This document shows positions 1 through 6,613 of a stretch of 6,613 bases of DNA, piece after piece. Under the pieces are notes generated by a model. The model worked only from the letters and a program-made list of their open reading frames with translations, had not been told where the DNA came from and did not search any database. Within the stretch, counting starts at the first letter, position 1. Each line of letters begins with the position of its first letter. The position numbers and the translations under genes were made by a program. The stretch comes from an uncultured Lachnospiraceae bacterium (GTDB lineage Bacteria > Bacillota > Clostridia > Lachnospirales > Lachnospiraceae), in contig CACXFD010000095.1 of assembly GCA_902766845.1 (NCBI GenBank), positions 1-6,613 of the forward strand. Direction: 5' to 3'.

Positions 1-648
1 TCATTTCTGAAGGAAGAGGCCTCCGTGATCCGCGAACGGGATCCGGCCATGCATACGGCGGCGGAAGTGATTCTGTACGGGAGCTTCCGCGCGATCCTCT
101 GGTACCGGCTCGCGCACCGGCTGTATCTCAAGAAGCACTATTTCACGGCCCGCCTGATCTCCCAGATCGCGGCCCGCAGCACCGGGATCGAGATCCATCC
201 GGGCGCGAAGATCGGCAAGGGCTTCTTTATCGATCACGGCACCGGCGTCGTGATCGGCGAGACCACGGAGATCGGGGATAACGTGACGCTCTATCAGGGC
301 GTGACGCTCGGCGGCACCGGAAAGGAAAAAGGCAAGCGCCATCCGACCATCGGAAACAATGTGATGATCAGCGCGGGCGCGAAGGTCCTCGGCTCGTTCC
401 GAATCGGGGATAACTGCAAGATCGGCGCCGGTTCGGTGGTGCTGCAGGAAGTGCCCGCGAACTCGACCGTGGTCGGCGTGCCCGGCCGCATCGTCAAGCG
501 CGACAACATCCGGATCCCGCAGGACGATCTGGATCAGGTCAACCTTCCCGACCCGGTCATGAACGCGCTGGACGGCCTGCACCGCGAGAATGCGGAACTG
601 CGGGAAGAGATCCGGAAGATCCGAGAAGAAGTCCGTTCCGGCCGGTGA
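1..648 (+). CDS. cysE: Serine O-acetyltransferase, 5'-partial
   Basis: Transfers acetyl from acetyl-CoA to L-serine, giving O-acetylserine, the committed step of cysteine synthesis in the cytoplasm. The frame is open from base 1, and its first residues (FLKEEASVIRERDPA) match the usual SAT N-terminus, so the real start lies a few codons upstream of the window. The GTG at 25 would remove conserved residues and is not the start. From window residue 1: an N-terminal helical part to about residue 60, then a left-handed beta-helix of hexapeptide repeats (about 62-165) with IEIHPGAKIG, the catalytic His in DHGTGVVIGE (residue 79), GGTGKEKGKRHP in the acetyl-CoA/serine site and GAGSVVL. The acidic partner of the His is Glu (in IEIHP), where the E. 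coli enzyme has Asp; the Bacillus enzyme also has Glu. The charged, coiled-coil-like tail (about 190-215) follows a DLPDPV-like segment (here NLPDPV). First gene seen of the cysE-cysS-mrnC-rlmB operon. An upstream T-box or other regulator would be outside the window. Confidence 0.95.
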   Translation, partial: SFLKEEASVIRERDPAMHTAAEVILYGSFRAILWYRLAHRLYLKKHYFTARLISQIAARSTGIEIHPGAKIGKGFFIDHGTGVVIGETTEIGDNVTLYQGVTLGGTGKEKGKRHPTIGNNVMISAGAKVLGSFRIGDNCKIGAGSVVLQEVPANSTVVGVPGRIVKRDNIRIPQDDLDQVNLPDPVMNALDGLHRENAELREEIRKIREEVRSGR

Positions 649-694
649 GGCCCGGCTGAAAACGGACGGCACCGGGATCAACAGAAAGAATATG

Positions 695-708
695 CGGGCC
701 CGCGCCCG
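695..708 (+). repeat. Short GC hairpin just upstream of the cysS ribosome binding site
   Basis: In the 73-nt gap between cysE and cysS, CGGGC (695-699) can pair with GCCCG (704-708) around a CCGC loop; an alternative perfect palindrome GCGGGCCCGC sits at 694-703. It ends two bases before the AAGGAG of cysS. There is no T-run, so it is not an intrinsic terminator. In such GC-rich DNA it may be chance; an effect on cysS translation is only possible. Confidence 0.3.
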
Positions 709-710
709 AA

Positions 711-717
711 AAGGAGA
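711..717 (+). promoter_or_regulatory. Ribosome binding site of cysS, decides the start
   Basis: AAGGAGA, a near-perfect Shine-Dalgarno sequence, lies 5 nt (counting from AGGAG) before ATG 722. It selects 722 over the in-frame ATG at 692, which would add a non-conserved Arg-rich stretch (MRARARKGED) and has only a weak purine stretch before it. Confidence 0.85.
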
Positions 718-721
718 AGAT

Positions 722-2112
<1,391 letters not shown>

Positions 2113-2128
<16 letters not shown>

Positions 2129-2556
2129 AACGGCCGCAGGAGGCGCCGGAAGGCGCCGGTGCCGGCGGACCGGAGCGGCAGCCCGGAGCGCCCACGCTGG
2201 CGCTCGCGTTCCTGGGCGACGCGGTCTGGGAGATCCTCGTGCGCACGCATGTGATGGGATCCGGAAGCCTCCGGCCCAATGAGCTCAACCGGCGCAGCAG
2301 CCATCTGGCGAGCGCGGCCACTCAGGCCCGGATCGCGCGGGCGCTGCGCGGGCAGCTGACGGAGGAAGAAGAAGCCGTCCTCCGGCGCGGGCGCAACGCG
2401 AAAGCCGCTACGAGCGCGAAGAACGCGTCGATCACGGATTACCGTCTGGCGACCGGACTGGAGACCCTGTTCGGCTGGCTGTATCACAGCGGACAGACGG
2501 ACCGGCTGCGCGAGCTGTTTGCTCTGTGTCTGGAAGAGGAGAAGAGCGGATCATGA
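2113..2556 (+). CDS. mrnC: Mini-ribonuclease III
   Basis: A dimeric double-strand-specific endoribonuclease with an RNase III catalytic domain and no dsRNA-binding domain; in B. subtilis it matures the ends of 23S rRNA. The 147 residues fit the family. LALAFLGDAVWE (29-40) is the RNase III signature with probable metal ligand Asp36. LRPNELNRRSS (53-63), the family-typical EEEEAVLRRGRNAKA (84-98) and the second acidic site Glu117 in LETLFGWLY follow. The protein ends about 30 residues after this, leaving no room for a dsRBD. The ATG at 2113 lies inside the end of cysS in another frame, with GAGGG 6 nt upstream, so translational coupling to cysS is likely. Residues 1-27 are Glu/Pro/Gly/Ala-rich, not conserved as far as I recall, and partly encoded by short direct repeats (2102-2130 and 2141-2160). 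The stop overlaps the rlmB start. Confidence 0.95.
2141..2160 (+). repeat. Tandem 10-bp repeat inside the mrnC N-terminus
   Basis: AGGCGCCGGA (2141-2150) is followed directly by AGGCGCCGGT (2151-2160), identical in 9 of 10 bases, and then by the related GCCGGCGGAC. Each unit carries the palindrome GGCGCC. It codes for the low-complexity stretch around APEGAGAGG of MrnC. A 10-bp unit is out of frame, so gain or loss of one copy would shift the mrnC reading frame. Confidence 0.7.
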
Positions 2557-3308
2557 GATATGAAGAACTCTGCGTCGAAGGCCGCAACGCGGTGCTGGAA
2601 TACTTCCGCAGCGGCCGGCCCGCGGACAAGCTGTTCGTGCAGGAGGGCTGCGAAGACGGCCCCGTGCGCAGCATCCTGCGGGAGGCGTCCAAGCAGAAGG
2701 ACTGTCTGGTGCGCTTTGTCAAGAAAGACCGTCTGGACCAGATGAGCGAGACCGGGAAGCATCAGGGCGTGATCGTCTACGGCGCGGCGTATGAATACGC
2801 CGAAGTGGAGGACATGCTCGCGGACGCGCGCGAAAAGGGCGAGGATCCGTTCCTCGTGCTGCTCGACGGGATCGAGGATCCGCACAATCTCGGCGCGATC
2901 CTGCGGACGGCCCATCAGGCCGGCGCGCACGGCGTGATCCTTCCCAAGAACCGCGCGGTGGGGCTGACGGCCTCGGTCGCGCGGGCCTCGGCCGGCGCCA
3001 TCCACTACATCCCGGTCGCCAAGGTCACCAACCTGGCCCGCACGATCGATGACCTGAAAGCGGAGGGACTCTGGTTCGTCTGCGCGGCCATGGGCGGGCA
3101 GGAGATGTACCGGCTGGATCTGACGGGTCCGGTGGGACTCGTGATCGGCAATGAAGGAAACGGCGTGAGCCGTCTCGTGCGTGAAAAGTGCGATCTGACC
3201 GCGTCGATCCCGATGTTCGGTCAGCTCGATTCGCTGAACGCGTCGGTCGCGGCCGGCGTCCTTGCGTATGAGATCGTGCGCCAGCGCCTGCAGAAGCGGG
3301 CCAGGTAG
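2553..3308 (+). CDS. rlmB: 23S rRNA (guanosine-2'-O)-methyltransferase, TrmH/SpoU family
   Basis: SPOUT-fold, SAM-dependent RNA 2'-O-ribose methyltransferase; the closest characterised enzyme, RlmB, methylates the 23S rRNA P-loop guanosine (G2251 in E. coli numbering). The 251 residues equal the usual length. Residues 1-75 form the L30e-like RNA-binding domain (EELCVEGRNAVLEYF, closing in KHQGVIV). The SPOUT domain from about 98 has motif 1 (DGIEDPHNLGAILRTA, with Asn112 and Arg118), motif 2 (GLVIGNEGNGVS, 195-206) and motif 3 (SIPMFGQLDSLNASVAAG, 218-235), the last two forming the knotted SAM site. The start chosen is ATG 2553, which overlaps the mrnC stop as ATGA and gives the family N-terminus; an upstream GTG at 2526 would add a non-conserved extension. 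GAGGAG at 2536-2541 is the probable ribosome binding site, with a rather long 11-nt spacer, so re-initiation after mrnC probably helps. A tRNA target cannot be excluded by sequence alone. Confidence 0.95.
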   Translation: MRYEELCVEGRNAVLEYFRSGRPADKLFVQEGCEDGPVRSILREASKQKDCLVRFVKKDRLDQMSETGKHQGVIVYGAAYEYAEVEDMLADAREKGEDPFLVLLDGIEDPHNLGAILRTAHQAGAHGVILPKNRAVGLTASVARASAGAIHYIPVAKVTNLARTIDDLKAEGLWFVCAAMGGQEMYRLDLTGPVGLVIGNEGNGVSRLVREKCDLTASIPMFGQLDSLNASVAAGVLAYEIVRQRLQKRAR

Positions 3309-3362
3309 TCCATTTTCACGAAGAAGAGGCGGCCGGAGACGGTTTTACTGTCAGATTGCGGA

Positions 3363-3391
3363 TTGCCGTTCCCGCCTTCCTGTGTTATAAC
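3363..3391 (+). promoter_or_regulatory. Sigma-A-type promoter with extended -10, upstream of the MATE gene
   Basis: TTGCCG (-35, 3363-3368), a spacer of exactly 17 bp and TATAAC (-10, 3386-3391), preceded by TGT (3383-3385), which makes an extended -10 (TGnTATAAC). It is an AT-richer island in GC-rich DNA, 55 bp after the rlmB stop. Transcription should begin near 3397-3400, giving a leader of about 160 nt before the MATE start. The -35 lies in the second of two adjacent 7-bp near-repeats, ATTGCGG (3355-3361) and ATTGCCG (3362-3368), which could be operator half-sites or chance. Confidence 0.7.
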
Positions 3392-3406
3392 GTGTGTCAG
3401 CAGTCG

Positions 3407-3430
3407 GGACGCGCCCTCCGGGACGCGTCC
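3407..3430 (+). repeat. Strong hairpin at the start of the MATE leader
   Basis: GGACGCG (3407-3413) pairs with CGCGTCC (3424-3430), and the inner CCC (3414-3416) pairs with GGG (3420-3422) around a TCC loop, with only A3423 bulged: ten base pairs, nine of them G-C. The same bases also form a direct repeat GGGACGCG (3406-3413 and 3420-3427). The hairpin would begin about 10 nt from the predicted 5' end. No U-run follows (TTGCATG), so it does not look like an intrinsic terminator; a 5'-end-stabilising or attenuating hairpin is possible. Confidence 0.55.
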
Positions 3431-3433
3431 TTG

Positions 3434-3489
3434 CATGCCGGGCCGTAAGCCGGACGCTTGACGGGTCCGCCGGCCGGCATGTATGCCGG
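3434..3489 (+). repeat. Nested inverted repeats in the MATE leader, with an operator-like palindrome
   Basis: CATGCCGG (3434-3441) is complementary to CCGGCATG (3474-3481); with G3442 bulged, three more pairs extend the stem, and CGGAC (3451-3455) with GTCCG (3465-3469) can pair inside the loop. The right arm is also half of a perfect palindrome, CCGGCAT-GT-ATGCCGG (3474-3489). The left arm and ATGCCGG (3483-3489) therefore compete for the same partner. The palindrome could be a DNA operator, or the pairings could be alternative RNA folds. I recognise no known riboswitch class. Confidence 0.5.
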
Positions 3490-3508
3490 ATCGCAGGCTG
3501 AGCCGCGT

Positions 3509-3530
3509 GCCGGACCGCGCGCGGACCGGC
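3509..3530 (+). repeat. 22-bp inverted repeat close to the MATE ribosome binding site
   Basis: GCCGG (3509-3513), A, the palindrome CCGCGCGCGG (3515-3524), A, then CCGGC (3526-3530): symmetric over 22 bases except for the A-A mismatch. As RNA it would form a GC stem with a CGCG loop ending about 10 nt before the purine-rich ribosome binding region. It may limit translation of the exporter; the high GC content makes chance a real alternative. Confidence 0.4.
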
Positions 3531-3538
3531 CAAAGGAC

Positions 3539-3550
3539 AGGAAGGGGGGG
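3539..3550 (+). promoter_or_regulatory. Ribosome binding site of the MATE gene, decides the start
   Basis: A purine run, AGGAAGGGGGG (3540-3550 within this span), ends 7 nt before ATG 3558. It supports 3558 over the in-frame ATG at 3483, which would read through the hairpins and add a Pro/Arg-rich stretch foreign to MATE proteins. Confidence 0.7.
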
Positions 3551-3557
3551 CAGCAGG

Positions 3558-4997
3558 ATGGAATCGAAGAGCGGGCAGGCGCAGCCGGCGCCGGGCAATC
3601 AGATCACCGAAGGCGTGATCTGGAAACAGCTGCTGCTGTTCTTTTTCCCGATCGTCTTCGGAACGTTCTTCCAGCAGCTCTATAATACGGCCGACGCGAT
3701 CGTCGTCGGCAAGTTCGTCGGGAAAGAAGCGCTGGCCGCGGTCGGCGGCGCCTCGGGCACGTTCATGAACCTGCTCGTCGGGTTCTTCGTGGGCCTCGCC
3801 TCGGGCGGGACCGTGATCATCTCGCAGTATTACGGCGGAAAACGCCGGACCCATCTGGAGCGGTCGGTCCATACGGCCATGATGCTCTCGCTGGTCGGTG
3901 GAGCGGCCGTCATGGTGATCGGCCTGATCGGCTCGGGCCCGGTGCTGCGGCTCCTGCAGACGCCGGCGGAAGTGTACGATATCGCGCTCGTCTACATGCG
4001 CGTGTATTTCCTCGGGATCATCCCGTCCCTCGTGTACAATATGGGGTCCGGCATCCTGCGGGCCGTCGGCGACAGCCGCCGGCCGATGCTGTTCCTGATC
4101 CTTTGCTGCATCGTCAACATCGTTCTGGACGTGCTGTTCGTGGCCGTGTTCCGGATGGGCGTGTTCGGGGCGGCCCTCGCGACGGCGCTCTCGCAGCTCG
4201 TGAGCGCGGTCCTGGTCACGGTCACGCTGATGCGTGCCCGCGAAGACTACCGGCTGGACCTTCGCCGGCTGCGGCTCGACAAGGGGATCCTGAAGCGGAT
4301 CGTCTCGATCGGCCTGCCGGCCGGGATCCAGTCCTCGATGTTCAGTCTCTCGAACCTGCTGATCCAGAGCTCCGTCAACTCGTTCGGGACGGCCGTGATG
4401 GCCGGCTGGACGGCCACCGGAAAGATCGACGCGGTCTACTGGATGGTGCTGGACGCGATCGGCGTCGCGATCACGACGTTCGTGGGCCAGAACTTCGGAG
4501 CCGGGAAATTCGACCGGATCCGCGGGTGCGTCCGGAGCGGGTTCGCGATCTCGATCATCTCGACCGCGCTGATCGTCGGAGCGCTGTACGTGGCGGGACC
4601 GCTGATCTTTCCGCTCTTCACGGATGACGCGGAGGTCCTGCAGCTGGGCGTGAGCTATCTGAAATTCATGATCCTCGGTTACGGCCTGCACATCTGCAAC
4701 GTGGTCCTGCCCGGCGCGATGCGCGGGACCGGGGAGAGCTTCCTGCCGACCGTGGTGACGGCCGCCGGCATCTGCGGCACGCGGATTCTGTGGATCCTGT
4801 TCATCCTTCCGATGCGCCGCGACATGATCTTCCTGATCTGGAGCTATCCGATCTCGTGGGCGATCACGAGCCTGATGTTCATCTGGTATTACACACGGGC
4901 GCCCTGGCTGGCCCGCCGCAAGCGGGAAGTCGGGTTCGCGCTGACTGAAAAAGAAGAAGCGAGTCTGACCCGCCGTCACCGCGGACGGGCCGCCTGA
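3558..4997 (+). CDS. MATE-family multidrug/toxin exporter
   Basis: Inner-membrane secondary transporter of the MatE fold (MOP superfamily), expected to export drugs, cationic metabolites or toxins in exchange for Na+ or H+; the substrate cannot be read from the sequence. It has 479 residues (family about 440-480). Twelve hydrophobic segments are seen, roughly at 25-45, 64-90, 106-126, 143-163, 175-198, 202-224, 250-275, 290-312, 328-350, 364-386, 396-418 and 424-446, in two six-helix halves joined by the basic loop at about 226-248. Family marks: FFPIVFGTFFQQLYNTADAI in TM1, GILRAVGDSRRP (165-176) and its second-half counterpart MRGTGESFLP (388-397), and FVGQNFGAG (308-316). It resembles the B. 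subtilis YoeA type, from memory. The cytoplasmic tail (about 447-479) is basic. It has its own promoter and structured leader, and the M32 peptidase gene follows after 70 bp. Confidence 0.95.
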   Translation: MESKSGQAQPAPGNQITEGVIWKQLLLFFFPIVFGTFFQQLYNTADAIVVGKFVGKEALAAVGGASGTFMNLLVGFFVGLASGGTVIISQYYGGKRRTHLERSVHTAMMLSLVGGAAVMVIGLIGSGPVLRLLQTPAEVYDIALVYMRVYFLGIIPSLVYNMGSGILRAVGDSRRPMLFLILCCIVNIVLDVLFVAVFRMGVFGAALATALSQLVSAVLVTVTLMRAREDYRLDLRRLRLDKGILKRIVSIGLPAGIQSSMFSLSNLLIQSSVNSFGTAVMAGWTATGKIDAVYWMVLDAIGVAITTFVGQNFGAGKFDRIRGCVRSGFAISIISTALIVGALYVAGPLIFPLFTDDAEVLQLGVSYLKFMILGYGLHICNVVLPGAMRGTGESFLPTVVTAAGICGTRILWILFILPMRRDMIFLIWSYPISWAITSLMFIWYYTRAPWLARRKREVGFALTEKEEASLTRRHRGRAA

Positions 4998-5031
4998 GAA
5001 GCCGCTGCCTGCAGCATGTCCCCGCCCCTCC

Positions 5032-5044
5032 GCGGCGCAGCCGC
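5032..5044 (+). repeat. Small hairpin in the MATE-M32 gap
   Basis: GCGGC (5032-5036), loop GCA, GCCGC (5040-5044), in the 70-bp gap before the peptidase gene; a second short repeat, GCTGC-CT-GCAGC, is at 5004-5015. Neither is followed by a T-run, and the gap has no AT-rich promoter-like element, so the peptidase is probably transcribed together with the exporter. The peptidase has a usable ribosome binding site, AAAGGA (5054-5059), 8 nt before ATG 5068. Confidence 0.35.
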
Positions 5045-5067
5045 CTGCGGAAGAAAGGAAACGACGA

Positions 5068-6588
5068 ATGACCGAAAAGATCCGTCAGCAGCTGAAACTC
5101 GTACACGGCGTGCTTGAAAAAGTGCGCAGCTATCAGCACGCGATGAGCATCCTGAGCTTTGACCAGGAGACCATCTGTCCGGAGAAAGGCATGGAGGAGC
5201 AGGGCGAGGTGACCGCGTTCCTCGGAGCGGAGGCGTTCCGGCTCCGCAAGGACCGTGCTTTCATCGAAGCCGCGGAGGCGCTGTATGAGGACAGGGAGGA
5301 ACTGGATCCCCTGGACCGCGTGCTGGTGTCCAGCCTGCACCGTGCGTACCTTCAGACGAAGAACATCACGCCCGAAAAGCAGCTGGAATTCTCCAAAACG
5401 TATAACAAGGCCTATGTGGACTGGCTGAAGGCGCGCAGCGCGTCGGACTATTCCCTGTTTGCCCCGTCGCTGCAGGCCGTGCGCGACGCCCAGCTCGAGG
5501 CCGTGCGCCTGAGCGAGGAAACATATCCGACGCCGTATGACGCGATGCTGTCGGATTACGAGATCGGCATGTCGATGGAAGAGATCGACGGGGTCTTTTC
5601 GGTCTGCCGCGACCGCATGGTGCCGTTCCTGAAAAAGATCCGCGAGAGCAAAAAGGTGATCCGCACGGATTTCCTGCACCGGACCGTGACGGACGATCAG
5701 CAGCGCGAGATGGCGAAGTACCTGCTGGACGTGCTGCACTATGACTTTTCGCGGGGCGCGTTTACCACGACCGAGCACCCGTTCACGGACTGGCCCGGAA
5801 AGGACGATGTGCGCGTCACCACGCACTACTATCCGGACATGTTCTATTCGAACATCTACTCGATCATCCACGAATGCGGCCACGCGCTGTACGGCCAGCT
5901 TCAGCCGGCGGCCAACTACGGCCACTTCCTCGACATGGCGCCGGAGCTGCCCACGTCGGGCCAGCATGAGAGCTTTTCGCGCTTTTATGAGAACCGCCTC
6001 GGCCGCAGCCGCGAATTCATCGGGCTGATCTATCCGCGCGCGAAGGAGATCTTCCCGCAGGTTCTCGGCGATGTGAGCGAGCAGGAATTCTACGAGGCCA
6101 TGAATCTGGTCGAGCCGTCGTTCATCCGCACCGAGGCCGATGAGTTCACCTATACCCTGCATGTGATCATCCGGTATGAGATCGAGAAGGAGATCGTGCT
6201 GAAGGGGGCCGATATCGCCCATCTGAACGAACTGTGGAACCGGAAGTATCAGGAATACCTCGGCATCACGCCGAAGAACGACCGCGAGGGCATCCTGCAG
6301 GACGTCCACTGGACGAGCGGGTTCGGGTATTTCCCGACCTACGCGATCGGGAACCTCTACAACGCGATGTATTACAACCGCATGAAGCAGGAGATGGACC
6401 TGCCGGGCGCGCTCAGGGCCGGCGATTTTGCGAAGATCAACGGGTGGATGGCGCAGAACGTCTTTGCGGAGGCCGCGCGGCAGCAGCCGAAGGAATGGAT
6501 CCGCACCGTGACCGGACGGGAGTTCACGCCGGAGGATTTCCTGACGTATCTGGAAGAAAAGTACGGGGAACTGTACGGGGTGGAATAA
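5068..6588 (+). CDS. M32-family metallocarboxypeptidase (Taq carboxypeptidase type)
   Basis: Cytoplasmic metal-dependent peptidase that removes single residues from the C-termini of peptides, with broad specificity in studied members; a general role in peptide turnover is likely. The 506 residues match the family (about 500). It has an all-helical character and no signal peptide. All the M32 motifs are visible in order: HPF (237-239), DVRVT (247-251), the metal site HECGH (His268, Glu269, His272), HES with the third metal ligand Glu301 in GQHESFSRFYENR, IRTEADE (353-359) and GILQDVHW (408-415), followed by GYFPTYAIGNLYNA. No key residue is missing, so it should be active. The ATG at 5068 has AAAGGA 8 nt upstream and yields a typical N-terminus (QQLKLVHGVLEKV). 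It lies 70 bp after the MATE gene with no promoter seen between; a functional tie to the exporter is not evident. Confidence 0.96.
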   Translation: MTEKIRQQLKLVHGVLEKVRSYQHAMSILSFDQETICPEKGMEEQGEVTAFLGAEAFRLRKDRAFIEAAEALYEDREELDPLDRVLVSSLHRAYLQTKNITPEKQLEFSKTYNKAYVDWLKARSASDYSLFAPSLQAVRDAQLEAVRLSEETYPTPYDAMLSDYEIGMSMEEIDGVFSVCRDRMVPFLKKIRESKKVIRTDFLHRTVTDDQQREMAKYLLDVLHYDFSRGAFTTTEHPFTDWPGKDDVRVTTHYYPDMFYSNIYSIIHECGHALYGQLQPAANYGHFLDMAPELPTSGQHESFSRFYENRLGRSREFIGLIYPRAKEIFPQVLGDVSEQEFYEAMNLVEPSFIRTEADEFTYTLHVIIRYEIEKEIVLKGADIAHLNELWNRKYQEYLGITPKNDREGILQDVHWTSGFGYFPTYAIGNLYNAMYYNRMKQEMDLPGALRAGDFAKINGWMAQNVFAEAARQQPKEWIRTVTGREFTPEDFLTYLEEKYGELYGVE

Positions 6589-6594
6589 AACCTG

Positions 6595-6607
6595 GCTTTC
6601 GAAAAGC
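6595..6607 (+). repeat. Small inverted repeat after the M32 gene, cut by the window end
   Basis: GCTTT (6595-6599), loop CGA, AAAGC (6603-6607), starting 7 bp after the peptidase stop. It might belong to a terminator, but the window ends at 6613 and no T-run can be seen. Confidence 0.25.
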
Positions 6608-6613
6608 GAAGCA

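Noticed and set aside
25..648. GTG at 25 as the start of cysE
   Set aside because: The frame is open to base 1 and residues before the GTG (FLKEEAS) align with the conserved SAT N-terminus, so the gene is simply cut by the window edge.
692..721. In-frame ATG at 692 as an earlier cysS start
   Set aside because: It adds a non-conserved Arg-rich stretch and lacks a good Shine-Dalgarno, whereas ATG 722 has AAGGAG and the standard MKIYNT start.
3331..3346. Possible intrinsic terminator after rlmB
   Set aside because: Only three G-C pairs (plus two G-U wobbles that use up part of the T-run) around a GAGA loop followed by TTTTA; too weak to call.
3455..3481. Guanidine-type (ykkC) riboswitch suggested by GGGTCCG in the MATE leader
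   Set aside because: One short match only; the remaining conserved blocks of that class are not present in order, so the class cannot be supported.
3458..3685. 75-codon + strand frame across the MATE start
   Set aside because: It overlaps the MATE gene in another frame, reads through the hairpins and ribosome binding site, and has low-complexity composition.
3351..4979. Minus-strand open frame of 542 codons opposite the MATE gene
   Set aside because: Its composition is extremely rich in Arg, Asp, His and Gln, as expected for the complement of hydrophobic transporter codons, and no family is recognisable.
5869..5883. Cysteine within the M32 zinc motif (HECGH) as an unusual metal site
   Set aside because: The two middle positions of HExxH vary in the family and do not bind the metal; all metal ligands and other motifs are normal.
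4879..6309. Minus-strand open frame of 476 codons opposite the M32 gene
   Set aside because: Shadow frame; the + strand reading contains every M32 motif, and the minus frame runs into the MATE gene without any domain.

Overview
The window is a GC-rich, gene-dense bacterial chromosomal segment with every convincing gene on the + strand. The first four genes are cysE (serine O-acetyltransferase, 5' end cut by the window), cysS (cysteinyl-tRNA synthetase), mrnC (Mini-ribonuclease III) and rlmB (23S rRNA 2'-O-ribose methyltransferase). This order is the conserved cysteine/translation cluster of Bacillota (gltX-cysE-cysS-mrnC-rlmB in Bacillus subtilis). The proteins, CysS in particular, look like those of Clostridia, and from memory most like Lachnospiraceae. 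A GC-rich clostridial relative is therefore my inference; the exact taxon cannot be read from the window.

Layout: 1-648 cysE (partial); 722-2128 cysS; 2113-2556 mrnC, overlapping cysS by 16 bp; 2553-3308 rlmB, overlapping mrnC by an ATGA junction. These four are packed as one operon whose promoter lies upstream of the window. From 3309 to 3557 there is a non-coding stretch with a good sigma-A-type promoter (extended -10, 17-bp spacer) and a leader of about 160 nt rich in inverted repeats. It precedes a 12-TM MATE-family exporter (3558-4997). After a 70-bp gap comes an M32-family metallocarboxypeptidase (5068-6588), probably transcribed with the exporter. The last 25 bp hold only a small inverted repeat cut off by the window end.

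Functionally, cysE makes O-acetylserine, the precursor of cysteine, and CysS charges cysteine onto tRNA-Cys. MrnC (23S rRNA 3'/5' end maturation) and RlmB (23S rRNA methylation) act on ribosome assembly, so the first operon joins cysteine supply to translation. The exporter and the peptidase form a separate unit without an evident functional link to it. In B. subtilis the yacP/rae1 gene and sigH follow rlmB; here that position is taken by the exporter unit, so the conserved cluster ends at rlmB.

I found no mobile element, CRISPR array, tRNA, rRNA or defence system, and nothing I would call a new biological system. The two observations most worth checking are a 12-bp exact direct repeat straddling the cysS/mrnC junction, which encodes the same tetrapeptide in both genes, and the structured leader in front of the MATE gene.
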